DNA from: Rhodobacter sp. SGA-6-6
Lineage (GTDB): Bacteria > Pseudomonadota > Alphaproteobacteria > Rhodobacterales > Rhodobacteraceae
DNA: 64,000 nucleotides
NCBI RefSeq assembly: GCF_011043545.1
Contig: NZ_JAAKGP010000008.1
Span: 1 to 64,000, forward strand
Direction: 5' to 3'
The notes below the pieces were generated by a model. The model was not told the DNA's origin. It did no database searches and saw only the letters and a program-made list of their open reading frames with translations. The position numbers were made by a program, and so were the translations under genes. This document shows, piece after piece, positions 26,293 to 36,176 of the stretch. How positions within the stretch are numbered: position 1 is the stretch's first letter; each line of letters opens with the position of its first letter.

Positions 26293-27666
26293 ATGAGGGC
26301 AGGCAAGGTGGCATTGGTGCATAGGCTGGGGCTTTTGGCGGGAGGGACCGCGCTGGCGCTGCTGGCCGCCTGCGGCGAGCGCGAGGTGATCCTGCCGGGC
26401 GAACGCTTCCCGGTGCGCGCGCCCCTGGAAGACAGCATCCCGACCGAGGACAATCCCAAGCCGCGGGCGCCTGCCGCGGCGGTGGCGGCGGAAAGCCGGC
26501 CGATCAGCCTGCCCGCGGCGCAGGCCAATGCCGACTGGGGCCAGCGCGCCGGCAACGCCCGCCACGCCGCGCCCCATGCCGCGCTGTCGAAGGCGCCGGT
26601 CGCGGTCTGGTCGGCCAATATCGGTGCCGGCAACAGCCGAAGGAACCGCATCTCCGCAGCGCCGGTGGTGGCTGGCGGCCGGGTCTTCGCCATGGACGCC
26701 GGCGCCACCGTCACCGCGCTGTCGACCGGCGGCGGCCTGCTCTGGCAGGCCGACCTGACCGCGGCCTTCGACAAGGGCGGCGGCGTCTCGGGCGGCGGGC
26801 TGGCGGCCGATGGCGCCCGGGTCTTCGCCGCCACCGCCTATGGCGAGGTGGTGGCGCTGGACGCGAAATCCGGCGGCGTGATCTGGCGGCAGCGCATCGA
26901 CGCCCCCGCCATCGGCGCGCCGGCCATCGAGGGCGGCCGGGTCTATGTCTCGGGCCGCGACGGCAGCGCCTGGGCGCTGGACGCAGGCACGGGCAAGGTG
27001 GTCTGGCAGGTCTTCGGCGCCCCGGGCAAGTCCGGCTGGCTGGGCGCCGCCGCGCCGACCGTGGGCGACCGGGTGGTCTATTTCCCGTCGAACGCCGGCG
27101 ACCTGATGGCGGTCTTGAAGCCCGGCGGCGGCACGCCGGTGTGGCATTCCTCGGCCGCGGGCAAGCGGCTCGGCCGGGCCTATGCCGGCAGCTTCGACAT
27201 CACCGGCGACGCGGCGCTGGTCGGCGGCACGCTTTACGCCGGCACCGGTGCCGGGCGCACCGTGGCGATCGACGCCGGATCGGGCCAGCAGCTCTGGGGC
27301 GTGAACGAGGGCGCTATGGGACCGCTGGCGGTCGCCGGCGGCTCGGTCTTCCTGGTCAACGACGAGGCCCGGCTGGTGCGGCTGGATGCGGCCGACGGCT
27401 CGGCGATCTGGTCGGTCGAGATGCCCTATTTCGAGGCCCAGAAGATCAAGAAGCGCAAGGCCATCGTCGCGCATTACGGGCCGGTGCTGGCCGGCGGGCG
27501 GCTCTGGGTGGCGTCCTCGGACGGCCGGCTTTCGGCCTTCTCGCCCACCGATGGCGGGCTGGTCTACCAGACCGAGATCCCGGGCGGCGCGGCCGGGCAG
27601 CCGGCGGTGGCGGGCGGTGTCCTCTACGTCGTCACCACCAAGGGGCAGGTTGTGGCTTTCCGTTGA
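26293..27666 (+). CDS. bamB: BamB-like PQQ/beta-propeller lipoprotein
   Basis: This 457-aa lipoprotein has a signal peptide ending in the lipobox LLAAC (Cys about residue 27). It continues with repeated propeller blades containing AxVTALSTGGGLLWQ, VVALDAKSGGVIWRQ, WALDAGTGKVVWQ and IDAGSGQQLWG. BamB is part of the outer-membrane protein assembly machine. The gene order YfgM-like, BamB-like, der is conserved in many proteobacteria and supports the name. It is longer than E. coli BamB (about 390 aa) because of the N-terminal Pro- and Ala-rich linker. Confidence 0.8.
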   Translation: MRAGKVALVHRLGLLAGGTALALLAACGEREVILPGERFPVRAPLEDSIPTEDNPKPRAPAAAVAAESRPISLPAAQANADWGQRAGNARHAAPHAALSKAPVAVWSANIGAGNSRRNRISAAPVVAGGRVFAMDAGATVTALSTGGGLLWQADLTAAFDKGGGVSGGGLAADGARVFAATAYGEVVALDAKSGGVIWRQRIDAPAIGAPAIEGGRVYVSGRDGSAWALDAGTGKVVWQVFGAPGKSGWLGAAAPTVGDRVVYFPSNAGDLMAVLKPGGGTPVWHSSAAGKRLGRAYAGSFDITGDAALVGGTLYAGTGAGRTVAIDAGSGQQLWGVNEGAMGPLAVAGGSVFLVNDEARLVRLDAADGSAIWSVEMPYFEAQKIKKRKAIVAHYGPVLAGGRLWVASSDGRLSAFSPTDGGLVYQTEIPGGAAGQPAVAGGVLYVVTTKGQVVAFR

Positions 27667-27713
27667 GGCTTTCCCCGTGTAAGGGGGGCGCTTCGACATG
27701 ACGGACGCATGAG

Positions 27714-29186
27714 ATGAGCTTTACCCTCGCCATCGTGGGCCGCCCCAATGTGGGCAAATCGACGCTGTTCAACCGGCTTGTGGGCCGCAAGCTGGCGCTG
27801 GTGGACGACACCCCCGGCGTGACCCGCGACCTGCGCGAGGGCGAGGCGCGGCTCTTCGACCTGCGCTTCACGGTGATCGACACCGCCGGGCTGGAGGAGG
27901 TCACCGACGACAGCCTTCAGGGGCGGATGCGCCGGCTGACCGAACGCGCGGTGGACATGGCCGATGTCTGCCTGTTCCTGCTGGACGGGCGGGCCGGCGT
28001 CACGCCCTCGGACGAGGTGTTTGCCGACATCCTGCGCAAGAAGGGCGCAAGGGTGATCCTCGGGGTGAACAAGGCCGAGGGCAGGGCAGGGGAATCCGGC
28101 GCGCTGGAGGCTTATTCCCTTGGGCTTGGGGAGCCTTTGCGGCTGTCGGCCGAGCATGGCGAGGGCATGGATGACCTCTACGCCGTGCTGCGCCCGCTGG
28201 AGGGCGAGTTCGCCGCCCGCGAGGCCGAGATCGCCCCCGAGGTCGAGGTCGAGCTGACCGAGGAAGAGGCCGAGCAGGAGGCGGATGAATTCGCCCACCG
28301 GCCGACCGCGAAGAAGCCCTTGCAGATCGCGGTGATCGGCCGGCCGAATGCCGGGAAATCGACGCTGATCAACCGCATCCTCGGGCAGGACCGGCTGCTG
28401 ACCGGGCCGGAGGCCGGGATCACCCGCGACGCCATCTCGGTCAAGGCCGACTGGATGGGCACGCCGATCCGCATCTGGGACACCGCCGGGATGCGCAAGA
28501 AGGCCCGCGTGGTCGAGAAGCTGGAGAAGCTGTCGGTCGCCGACGGCCTGCGGGCGGTGCGCTTCGCCGAGGTGGTGGTCGTCCTTCTCGACGTGGAAAT
28601 CCCCTTCGAGACCCAGGACCTGCGCATCGCCGACTTCGCCGAGACCGAGGGCCGCGCGGTGGTGGTCGCCGTCAACAAATGGGACCTGGAGGACGACAAG
28701 CAGGAAAAGCTGGCCGAACTGAAGGAGATGTTCGACCGACTGCTGCCGCAGCTGCGCGGGGCGCCCCTGATCACCGTCTCGGGCAAGACCGGCCGCGGGC
28801 TGGACCGGCTGCACGACGCCATCATCCGCGCCCATGATGTGTGGAACCGCCGGGTGCCGACCGCCCGGCTGAACACCTGGCTCGGCGCGATGACCGAGGC
28901 GCATCCGCCGCCCGCCCCGGGCGGCCACCGGATCAAGCTGCGCTACATCACCCAGGCCAAGACCCGGCCGCCGGGCTTCGTGGTGAAATGCTCCCGCCCC
29001 GAGGAACTGCCGGAAAGCTACAAGCGCTATCTGGTCAACGGCTTGCGCGAGCATTTCGACATGCCCGGCACGCCGATCCGTCTCTATTTCCGCGGCCAGG
29101 GCGACGAGAATCCCTGGAAGGTGCGCAAGTTCAACACGCCGTCGCGGCTTAGGAAGCACAAGGACAAGATGAAGCCGAAGGGGTAG
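27714..29186 (+). CDS. der: Ribosome biogenesis GTPase Der (EngA)
   Basis: This 490-aa protein has two tandem GTPase domains and a KH-like end, which helps mature the 50S subunit. The first P-loop is GRPNVGKST (residues about 8-16) with the DTAGLEE switch and NKAEG. The second is GRPNAGKST (about residue 206) with [11 protein letters not shown] and NKWDLE. The KH-like domain contains [15 protein letters not shown] and ends in [14 protein letters not shown]. An acidic linker ([17 protein letters not shown]) separates the GTPase domains. A 26-bp palindrome follows the gene. Confidence 0.95.
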   Translation: MSFTLAIVGRPNVGKSTLFNRLVGRKLALVDDTPGVTRDLREGEARLFDLRFTVIDTAGLEEVTDDSLQGRMRRLTERAVDMADVCLFLLDGRAGVTPSDEVFADILRKKGARVILGVNKAEGRAGESGALEAYSLGLGEPLRLSAEHGEGMDDLYAVLRPLEGEFAAREAEIAPEVEVELTEEEAEQEADEFAHRPTAKKPLQIAVIGRPNAGKSTLINRILGQDRLLTGPEAGITRDAISVKADWMGTPIRIWDTAGMRKKARVVEKLEKLSVADGLRAVRFAEVVVVLLDVEIPFETQDLRIADFAETEGRAVVVAVNKWDLEDDKQEKLAELKEMFDRLLPQLRGAPLITVSGKTGRGLDRLHDAIIRAHDVWNRRVPTARLNTWLGAMTEAHPPPAPGGHRIKLRYITQAKTRPPGFVVKCSRPEELPESYKRYLVNGLREHFDMPGTPIRLYFRGQGDENPWKVRKFNTPSRLRKHKDKMKPKG

Positions 29187-29206
29187 CGATCTCCGCGCGG
29201 AAATCG

Positions 29207-29232
29207 CACCGGAATTCGCGCGAATTCCGGTG
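29207..29232. repeat. 26-bp perfect palindrome between der and serS
   Basis: The core GGAATTCGCGCGAATTCC is extended to 26 bases by CACC and GGTG on its two sides. It lies between two convergent genes (8 bases from the serS stop), so it may be a two-way terminator. A one-base variant lies at 51729-51754 and a shorter relative at 38757-38778. Confidence 0.75.
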
Positions 29233-29240
29233 CCTTCGGG

Positions 29241-30533
29241 TCAGGCCAGTTCGCCGGTCGCCGAGATGCGGGTCTTGCCGCCGAGGTAGGGGTGCAGCAC
29301 CGCCGGCAGCTCGACCGAGCCGTCGGCCTGCTGGCCGTTCTCCAGCACCGCGATCAGGCAGCGGCCGACGGCGAGGCCCGATCCGTTCAGCGTGGCGACG
29401 AATTCCGGCTTGCCGCCGCCCGCCGGGCGGTAGCGGGCATTCATCCGCCGGGCCTGGAAGGTGCCGCAGGTCGAGCAGCTGGAAATCTCGCGGTAGCGGT
29501 TCTGGCCGGGCAGCCAGACCTCCAGGTCGTAGGTCTTCTGCGACCCGAAGCCCATGTCGCCGGTGCAAAGGACGATGGTGCGATAGGGCAGGCCGAGCTT
29601 TTCGAGGATCGCCTCGGCGCATTTCGTCATCCGCTCGTGCTCGGCCAGCGCGGTGTCGGGGGTGCAGATCGTCACCATCTCGACCTTCTCGAACTGGTGC
29701 TGGCGCAGCATTCCGGTGGTGTCCTTGCCCGCCGACCCGGCCTCGGAGCGGAAGCACTGGGTATGGGCGGTCATCCGCAGCGGCAGGGTGCTGCCCTCGA
29801 CGATCTCGCCCGCGACGACGTTGGTCAGCGTCACCTCGGAGGTGGGCACCAGCCACCAGCCGTTGGTGGTCTGGTAGCTGTCCTCGGCGAACTTGGGCAG
29901 GTTGCCGGTGCCATACATCATCTCGGGCTTCACCAGCACCGGGGTCCAGGTCTCGGCAAGCCCGTGTTCGGTGATGTGGGTGTCCAGCATGAACTGCGCC
30001 AGGGCCCGGTGGACACGGATGACGGCGCCCTTCAGCACCACGAAGCGGCTGCCGGAGAGTTTCGCGGCGGTCTCGAAATCCATCCCGGGCTTCACCCCGG
30101 GGATGTCGAAATGCTCCCGCGGCTGGAAGTTGAAGCTGCGCGGGGTGCCCCAGCGGCGGACCTCGACATTGTCGTCCTCGTCGCGGCCCTCGGGCACCTC
30201 GTCCAGCGGCAGGTTGGGGATCACCTCCAGCGCCGCCTTCAGCCGGGCATCCTCGGCGGCGGCCTCCTCGGTCAGCCGCGCCACCTCGGCCTTCTTCTCG
30301 GCCACCAGCGCGCGCAGCCGCTCGAACTCCGCATCGTCGCCGCGGGCTTTGGCGGCGCCCACCTCTTTCGAGGCGCGGTTCTGCTCGGCGGTGGCGGTCT
30401 CGGCGGCGAGGATCTTCGCCCGCCGCCCCTCGTCCAGCGCCAGCAGGTCCGGGGACATGGGCGCCAGTCCCCGGCGGGCGAGGGCCGCGTCGAAGGCGGC
30501 GGGGTTTTCCCGGATGGCGCGGATGTCGTGCAT
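29241..30533 (-). CDS. serS: Seryl-tRNA synthetase
   Basis: SerRS charges tRNA-Ser and tRNA-Sec with serine. This 430-aa protein has the N-terminal coiled-coil arm (about residues 30-105: [20 protein letters not shown], then [20 protein letters not shown]) that grips the tRNA variable arm. The class II catalytic core follows, with motif 2 around [21 protein letters not shown] and motif 3 in [19 protein letters not shown]. The length is normal. It converges on der. Confidence 0.95.
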   Translation of the reverse strand: MHDIRAIRENPAAFDAALARRGLAPMSPDLLALDEGRRAKILAAETATAEQNRASKEVGAAKARGDDAEFERLRALVAEKKAEVARLTEEAAAEDARLKAALEVIPNLPLDEVPEGRDEDDNVEVRRWGTPRSFNFQPREHFDIPGVKPGMDFETAAKLSGSRFVVLKGAVIRVHRALAQFMLDTHITEHGLAETWTPVLVKPEMMYGTGNLPKFAEDSYQTTNGWWLVPTSEVTLTNVVAGEIVEGSTLPLRMTAHTQCFRSEAGSAGKDTTGMLRQHQFEKVEMVTICTPDTALAEHERMTKCAEAILEKLGLPYRTIVLCTGDMGFGSQKTYDLEVWLPGQNRYREISSCSTCGTFQARRMNARYRPAGGGKPEFVATLNGSGLAVGRCLIAVLENGQQADGSVELPAVLHPYLGGKTRISATGELA

Positions 30534-30716
30534 TTTGGCCTCTCGTCGCTGGTCTTCGCGCGCGCTTATGCCAGATCGGCCGGGGCGGGGAAAGGGCGGG
30601 GCAGGGCGGCGGCGAAGACACTGTCGCGGGGCAAGAAACGCTCCGTTGCGCAGCCGCCCATTGATCCGGGGCGGTCCTCCGGTCTACCGCGGGGGCGGGG
30701 CGAAGGAAGGGCAAGC

Positions 30717-31667
30717 ATGGCGGAGGACGGAGGGGCGAAGGCCCGGGCCAAGGGGGCGGAGTATCGCCGCGCGATCGACCTGCTGCGATTCCTGGCCGCC
30801 GCCGGCATCGTGCTGGACCATGCGCTGGCCTGGGGCTTCGTCGGCTATCCCGCGCTCGGGCTGTTCCTGATCCTGACCTCGTATTTCGGTGTCGGCACCT
30901 ACCGGCGGTCGATGACGGGCGGCGCCGGCGCGGCAGGGTTCTGGGCGGCACGGGCGAAGCGCATCCTCGTCCCCTGGCTCTTCTGGTGCGCCTTCTACCG
31001 GGTGGTCTGGGAGGTGGTCTCGGACGAGCCGTTCCATCTCCTCTCCAACCCCTTCACCCTGCTGATCGGCCCCTCGATCCACCTGTGGTTCCTGCCCTTC
31101 GCCGCGGTGGCGCTGATCTTCATCCCGGCCATCGCCCGGGATGTCGAGACCGGGCGGCAGCTGGCCTGGGCATCGGCGGCGCTGATTCCCTTTTCCATCG
31201 CGCTCGGCCTGATCCATGCAAAATCGGGGCTGGAGGGCTGGCAGATCGCCGGCAGCCCGATCCCGCAGCCGGTGCCGCAATGGGCCTTCTCGCTGCCGAT
31301 CTACATCTGGGGGGCGCTGGCGGCGGTGTCGCACCGGCTGCGGGCGCCCGGGGTGACGCTGGGGGCGGCGGCGGTTTCCAGCGGCATCATGCTGGCGCTG
31401 GACTGGGACGTGGCCAGCATCCAGATGCTGCTCTGCGCCGTGGTGTTCGAGATCTTCTACCGCCTGCCCTGGAAGGGCGAGTGGATGACGAAGCTGGCGG
31501 GCTATGCCTTCGGCATCTACCTGATGCACCCGTTCTTCCTGCTGGTGGGCTACAAGCTTTTCGGGGCGCAGATGGACAAGGCGCTCGGCTTCGGCATCGC
31601 TTTCTTCGGGGCCTGGGCGGGAACCTGGGCGTTCAAGCGGCTGCCGGTGCTGAAGGGGATGGTCTGA
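30717..31667 (+). CDS. Acyltransferase 3 family membrane protein
   Basis: This 316-aa protein has about ten membrane helices. It starts with the family motif YRRAIDLLRFLAAAGIVLDHAL, whose His is the expected catalytic residue, and ends with FGIYLMHPFFLLVGYKLF. Family members move acetyl or other acyl groups onto cell-surface sugars. The ATG after a GAAGGAAGGG ribosome binding site was chosen. No sugar-metabolism neighbours are present, so the acceptor is unknown. Repeat copy D follows. Confidence 0.85.
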   Translation: MAEDGGAKARAKGAEYRRAIDLLRFLAAAGIVLDHALAWGFVGYPALGLFLILTSYFGVGTYRRSMTGGAGAAGFWAARAKRILVPWLFWCAFYRVVWEVVSDEPFHLLSNPFTLLIGPSIHLWFLPFAAVALIFIPAIARDVETGRQLAWASAALIPFSIALGLIHAKSGLEGWQIAGSPIPQPVPQWAFSLPIYIWGALAAVSHRLRAPGVTLGAAAVSSGIMLALDWDVASIQMLLCAVVFEIFYRLPWKGEWMTKLAGYAFGIYLMHPFFLLVGYKLFGAQMDKALGFGIAFFGAWAGTWAFKRLPVLKGMV

Positions 31668-31691
31668 GCGGAGCGTCCCTCGGCCAGTCCA

Positions 31692-31903
31692 TGGCGAAGG
31701 CCATTGCCTTCGCCACGGCGCGACGCTTCCCCTTGTCCCGGCCGGGCCCCAAAGGCCCGGCCAGCGCCCGCCCGCCCCTCGGCGGGCGCTTCACGCCCGC
31801 CCGGTCGGGCGCTGGCCTCTCCCGGTCTCGTGTCGCCACCGTCTCCGGGTGCAACCCTTTCGCACGGGCGGGGGCGAGGCAGTGCCTCGCCTGATCCCGC
31901 CCG
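31692..31903 (+). repeat. Dispersed multi-hairpin repeat, copy D
   Basis: Plus-orientation copy in the gap (31668-32030) between the acyltransferase gene and yajC. All four hairpins are present, including GGCCGGGCCCCAAAGGCCCG. Confidence 0.85.
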
Positions 31904-32030
31904 GCCCGCAGTCCGCGAAGGCCCCACACGCCCGCTTGACCCGCTGCCCTCTGGCATCGCCGCCGAAAACCCCTTACATGGGCCGCAACGCGCCGGAACC
32001 GGCGCCTCTGTCCATCAGGAAAGGATGCCC

Positions 32031-32363
32031 ATGTTCGCAACCCCCGCCTTCGCGCAATCCGCAGGCGACGCCGGTGCCACCGGCGTCCTCGGCTCGATGC
32101 TGATCCCGATGGTCCTGGTCTTCGGGATCATGTATCTGCTGATCATCCGGCCGCAGCAGAAGCAGGCCAAGACCCACAAGGCGATGATCGAGGCCCTGCG
32201 CCGCGGCGACCAGGTGGTGACCCAGGGCGGCATCGTCGGCAAGGTCTCGAAGGTGCAGGAAGACGGCATGGTCGAGGTCGAGATCGCCGAGGGCGTCAAG
32301 GTCAAGGTCCTGCGCCACACCATCACCACGGTGCTGAACAAGACCGAACCCGCGGCCGGCTGA
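32031..32363 (+). CDS. yajC: Preprotein translocase subunit YajC
   Basis: YajC is a small SecDF partner. This 110-aa protein has a Sec-signal-like start (MFATPAFAQSAG), one membrane helix (MLIPMVLVFGIMYLLIIRP) and the conserved QGGIVGKVSKVQEDGMVEVEIAEGVKVKVLR domain. Two ATGs lie 6 bases apart; the second (32031) is preferred because AGGAAAGG then stands at the right distance. It heads the yajC-secD-secF operon. Confidence 0.92.
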   Translation: MFATPAFAQSAGDAGATGVLGSMLIPMVLVFGIMYLLIIRPQQKQAKTHKAMIEALRRGDQVVTQGGIVGKVSKVQEDGMVEVEIAEGVKVKVLRHTITTVLNKTEPAAG

Positions 32364-32436
32364 GACCGGAGGCCAGCCGCCACCCCCGGGGCCGGGTCCC
32401 GGGAAACCCCGCGAAAGAAAAGACCGAGGCCCCGCG

Positions 32437-34104
32437 ATGACCCCTACGGCGCTGTGGAAACGTGCCCTGATCCTGATCTTCTGCCTCTGGGGGCTGCTGG
32501 CGGCGATGCCGAACGGCTTCTATCCCAGGGTCGAGGCGCATAACGACGCCGTGACCGAGATCGAGAAGGCCGAAGGCGTGGCGACGCCCGAGCAGGAGGC
32601 GGCGCGGGCCGGCTGGCCCTCGTTCCTGCCGTCGGCGCTGATGAACCTCGGCCTCGATCTGCGCGGCGGGGCGCATCTGCTGGCGCGGGTGGAACTGGCC
32701 GATGTCTACAAGAGCCGGATGGACGGGCTCTGGCCCGAGGTGCGCGACGCGCTGCGCGGCATCCGCGACCAGGTCGGCGCCGTGCGCCGCGCGCCCTCGC
32801 CCGACGGCGTGCTGCGGGTGACGATCTCCAACCCCGAGGCGATGCCCGCCGCGCTGGCCGCGGTGCAGGCGCTGGCGACGCCGGTCACCTCGCTGACCGG
32901 GGTGGGCCATACCGACATCGAGGTCACCTCGGACGGCGCCGACATCGTGGTGCAGCTGTCCGAGGCCGAGAAGCGCGCCACCGACGACCGCACCATGCAG
33001 CAGAGCCTGGAGATCATCCGCAACCGGGTCGACCAGGCCGGCACCCGCGAGCCGACGATCCAGCGCCAGGGTTCGGACCGCATCCTGATCCAGGTGCCGG
33101 GCATCGGCTCGGCCGCCGAGCTGAAATCGCTGATCGGCACCACGGCGAAGCTGACCTTCCACCCGGTGGTCGGCCGCACCGACAATGCCGGCGCCAGCCC
33201 GGGCGCGCGCAACCTGCTCTTGCCCTCGCTGGACGAGAAGGGCATCTACTACATCATCGAGGAAAGCCCGGTGGTCACCGGCGAGGAACTGCGCGACGCG
33301 CAGCCCGCCTTCGACCAGAACTCCAACCCCGCGGTCAGCTTCCGCTTCGACGGCGTGGGCGCCCGTAAGTTCGGCGACTACACGACGAACAACGTCGGCA
33401 AGCTTTTCGCCATCGTGCTGGACGACACCGTGATCTCGGCCCCGCGGATCAACCAGCCGATCCCCGGCGGATCCGGCATCATCACCGGCAGCTTCACCAT
33501 CGAGGAAGCCACGCAGCTGGCCGTGCTGCTGCGCGCCGGCGCGCTGCCCGCGAAGATGGAATTCCTGGAGGAACGCACCATCGGCCCGGAACTCGGCGCC
33601 GATTCCATCGAGGCCGGCAAGAAGGCCGCCATCATCGGCGCCATCGCCGTCATCGCCTACATGGTGCTCAGCTACGGCATGTTCGGCTGGTTCGCCAATA
33701 TCGCGCTGATCCTGAACGTGGTGATCATGATCGCGGTGCTGTCCACCATCGGCGCCACGCTGACGCTGCCCGGCATCGCCGGGATCGTGCTGACCATGGG
33801 GATGGCGGTGGATGCCAACGTGCTGATCTTCGAGCGGATACGCGAGGAATTGCGCGCCGGGCTCAGTCCGGCCAAGGCCTGCGAGGCGGGGTTCGACCGT
33901 GCCTTCTCGGCGATCATGGACGCCAACATCACCGGGCTGCTGACCGGGATCATCATGTATTGGGTCGGCTCCGGCCCGGTGCGCGGCTTCGCGGTGACCT
34001 TCACGCTGGGGATCATCACCTCGATGTTCACCGCGGTCTATGTCACCCGGCTGGTGATCGAGCTTTACCTGAACTGGAAACGGCCGAAGGCCATCGTGGT
34101 CTGA
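32437..34104 (+). CDS. secD: Protein translocase subunit SecD
   Basis: This 555-aa inner-membrane protein uses the proton gradient to help pull secreted proteins across the membrane with SecF and YajC. After the first helix it has the family motif NLGLDLRGGAHLLARVE, then a large periplasmic region (about residues 90-390) with QQSLEIIRNRVDQAGTREP and the head-domain FDGVGARKFGDYT. Five helices follow, with GMAVDANVLIFERIREEL and GFDRAFSAIMDANITGLLTGIIMYWVGSG. It ends 13 bases before secF. Confidence 0.95.
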   Translation: MTPTALWKRALILIFCLWGLLAAMPNGFYPRVEAHNDAVTEIEKAEGVATPEQEAARAGWPSFLPSALMNLGLDLRGGAHLLARVELADVYKSRMDGLWPEVRDALRGIRDQVGAVRRAPSPDGVLRVTISNPEAMPAALAAVQALATPVTSLTGVGHTDIEVTSDGADIVVQLSEAEKRATDDRTMQQSLEIIRNRVDQAGTREPTIQRQGSDRILIQVPGIGSAAELKSLIGTTAKLTFHPVVGRTDNAGASPGARNLLLPSLDEKGIYYIIEESPVVTGEELRDAQPAFDQNSNPAVSFRFDGVGARKFGDYTTNNVGKLFAIVLDDTVISAPRINQPIPGGSGIITGSFTIEEATQLAVLLRAGALPAKMEFLEERTIGPELGADSIEAGKKAAIIGAIAVIAYMVLSYGMFGWFANIALILNVVIMIAVLSTIGATLTLPGIAGIVLTMGMAVDANVLIFERIREELRAGLSPAKACEAGFDRAFSAIMDANITGLLTGIIMYWVGSGPVRGFAVTFTLGIITSMFTAVYVTRLVIELYLNWKRPKAIVV

Positions 34105-34117
34105 GGGAGGAACGGCA

Positions 34118-35086
34118 ATGGCATTCCGTCTGAAACTGGTCCCCGCCGAGACCAACATCGACTTCTTCCGCGTCCAGTGGCTGACCTTCGGCCTGTCGAT
34201 CGTGCTGATCGTGCTTTCGATCGGCATCGTCGCGGTGAAGGGGCTGAACTTCGGCGTCGACTTCCTGGGCGGCACCACCATCCGCACCGAATCCACCACC
34301 CCGGTGGATGTCGGCGCCTACCGCGACGCCCTGCAGCCGCTGGACCTGGGCGACGTGACCATCACCGAGGTCAACGACCCCGGTTTCCGCGACGACCAGC
34401 ATGTCGCGCAGGTCCGCATCGGCGCCCGCGAGGGCGAGGAGGCGGTCACCCCCGAGGTGATCACCGAGGTCGAGGCGGCCTTGCAGGCGGTGGACCCGGC
34501 CATCGTCTTCGCCGCGGTCGAATCGGTCGGCCCCAAGGTCTCGGGCGAGCTGATCTGGTGGGCGATCATCGCCGTCACCGCCGGCTCGGTCGGCATCCTG
34601 ATCTACATCTGGATGCGGTTCGAATGGCAGATGGCGGTCGGCACCGTCGCGGCGATGCTGCACGACGTGATCGTCACCCTGGGGATCTGGTCGCTGTTCG
34701 GGCTGAAGTTCGATCTGTCCATCGTGGCGGCGCTGCTGACCATCCTCGGCTATTCGGTCAACGACACCGTGGTGATCTTCGACCGGCTGCGCGAGAACCT
34801 GGCGAAATACAAGACCATGCCGCTGCGCGAGATGATGAACCTGACCGCGAACGAGACGCTGAGCCGCACGGTGATGACCGCCTCGACCACGCTGATCTCG
34901 CTGATCGTGCTGATCGTCTGGGGCGGCGACGTGATCCGCGGCTTCGTCTTCGCGATGATCCTCGGCGTGTTGCTGGGCACCTATTCCACCCTCTACATGG
35001 CGAAGAACATTGTGTTGTTTCTCGGCGTCGACCGCGGCGACAAGCCGAAGAAGAGCGCCAGCGAATTCGCCGATGTCGAGGCCTGA
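34118..35086 (+). CDS. secF: Protein translocase subunit SecF
   Basis: This 322-aa partner of SecD has six membrane helices and a small periplasmic domain. Family motifs are GLNFGVDFLGGTTIRTE near the start, and LTILGYSVNDTVVIFDRLREN, MNLTANETLSRTVMTASTTL and GVLLGTYSTLYMAKNI near the end. GGGAGGAACGGCA before the ATG gives a good ribosome binding site. It is followed by an Mth938-like gene after 3 bases. Confidence 0.95.
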   Translation: MAFRLKLVPAETNIDFFRVQWLTFGLSIVLIVLSIGIVAVKGLNFGVDFLGGTTIRTESTTPVDVGAYRDALQPLDLGDVTITEVNDPGFRDDQHVAQVRIGAREGEEAVTPEVITEVEAALQAVDPAIVFAAVESVGPKVSGELIWWAIIAVTAGSVGILIYIWMRFEWQMAVGTVAAMLHDVIVTLGIWSLFGLKFDLSIVAALLTILGYSVNDTVVIFDRLRENLAKYKTMPLREMMNLTANETLSRTVMTASTTLISLIVLIVWGGDVIRGFVFAMILGVLLGTYSTLYMAKNIVLFLGVDRGDKPKKSASEFADVEA

Positions 35087-35089
35087 GTC

Positions 35090-35446
35090 TTGCGCCTGAC
35101 CGAGATCAGCTACGGCTCGGCCCAACCCGTGCAGGGCTACGGGCCGGGCTTCTTCCGCATCGGCGGCCATGTGCTGCGCGGGGCGGCGCTGATCACGCCC
35201 TGGGACGCCGGCCCCTGGGGCGGGCTGGAGGATCTGGAGGCGCCGCTGTCGCTGCAGGGGCGGATCGATGTGCTTCTGCTCGGCATGGGGGCCGAGATCG
35301 CCCATCCGCCCGCCGCCTTCCGCGAGGCGCTGGAGGCGGCCGGGATCGGGGTGGAGGTGATGACCTCCCCCGCCGCCTGCCGCACCTACAATGTGCTGTT
35401 GAGCGAAGGCCGCCGCATCGCTGCGGCGCTGCTGCCGGTGGGCTGA
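35090..35446 (+). CDS. Mth938-like domain protein (DUF498)
   Basis: This 118-aa protein matches the Mth938/NDUFAF3-like domain: RIGGHVLRGAALITPW, LLLGMGAEIAHPPAAFREALEAAGIGVEVM and SPAACRTYNVLLSEGRRIAAALLPVG. Relatives in mitochondria help assemble complex I; the bacterial role is unknown, but the gene commonly follows secF in alphaproteobacteria. The start is TTG 3 bases after the secF stop, matching the family's usual beginning. It is followed by two palindromes. Confidence 0.88.
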   Translation: MRLTEISYGSAQPVQGYGPGFFRIGGHVLRGAALITPWDAGPWGGLEDLEAPLSLQGRIDVLLLGMGAEIAHPPAAFREALEAAGIGVEVMTSPAACRTYNVLLSEGRRIAAALLPVG

Positions 35447-35447
35447 A

Positions 35448-35495
35448 CGGGTTTTCGCCGAAAACCCGAAACCACGATTTTTCGACGAAAAATCG
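35448..35495. repeat. Two tandem post-stop palindromes, TTTTCG family
   Basis: GGGTTTTCGCCGAAAACCC (35448-35468 with flanks) and GATTTTTCGACGAAAAATC (35475-35495 with flanks) stand 6 bases apart directly after the Mth938-like gene and before ccmA. This marks the end of the sec operon. Confidence 0.75.
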
Positions 35496-35549
35496 GCCTG
35501 CGGCAGTTGGGCGCTTTTGCGCCGCCGGCTCTTGCGCTAGGGCTGGCCC

Positions 35550-36176
35550 ATGGAAATGCGCGTCTCCGATCTGGCGGTGCAGCGCGGCGGCATCGTCGTG
35601 CTGGAGGGCCTTTCGTTCACCCTGCCGCCCGGCCGGGCGCTGGTGCTGCGCGGGCCGAACGGCGTGGGCAAGACCACGCTCCTGCGGACGCTGGCCGGGT
35701 TGCAGCCGGCGGTGGCGGGCGAGGTCTCGATCCCCGCGGAAAGCCTGGCCTATGCCAGCCATGCCGACGGGCTGAAGGCCACGCTGACGGTGGCGGAGAA
35801 CCTGGCCTTCTGGGCCGCCGTCTACGGCACCGGGCTGGTGGAGGATGCGCTGGCGGGGATGAACCTGCGCGAGTTGCGCAACCGTTGGGCGGCCAGCCTC
35901 TCGGCCGGGCAGAAGCGGCGGCTGGGGCTGGCGCGTCTGCTGGTCTCCGGCCGGCCGATCTGGGTGCTGGACGAGCCCACCGTCAGCCTCGACGCCGCCT
36001 CGGTGGCGCTGTTCGCCGCGGTGGTGCGGGCGCATCTGGCGGCGGGGGGATCGGCGCTGCTGGCCACCCATATCGACCTCGGCCTCGACGAGGCCGAGGT
36101 GCTGGACCTGACGCCCTTCCGCGCCACCTCGCGCGCCGCGCGGCAGGATGCCGGCTTCCAGGAGGCCTTCCTGTGA
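35550..36176 (+). CDS. ccmA: Heme exporter ATP-binding protein CcmA
   Basis: CcmA (208 aa) is the ATPase of the CcmABCD complex that frees holo-CcmE for cytochrome c maturation. Walker A is GPNGVGKTT, the signature is [14 protein letters not shown] and Walker B is [11 protein letters not shown]. It overlaps ccmB by 4 bases. This starts a ccmA-B-C-D-G run. Confidence 0.94.
   Translation: MEMRVSDLAVQRGGIVVLEGLSFTLPPGRALVLRGPNGVGKTTLLRTLAGLQPAVAGEVSIPAESLAYASHADGLKATLTVAENLAFWAAVYGTGLVEDALAGMNLRELRNRWAASLSAGQKRRLGLARLLVSGRPIWVLDEPTVSLDAASVALFAAVVRAHLAAGGSALLATHIDLGLDEAEVLDLTPFRATSRAARQDAGFQEAFL

Noticed and set aside
22053-26834. A 1593-codon open frame on the minus strand opposite the caspase-TPR gene
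   Set aside because: It is an antisense shadow of three genes in GC-rich DNA. The peptide is Arg-, Pro- and Gln-rich and shows no family motifs, while the plus strand has signal peptide, catalytic and TPR motifs.
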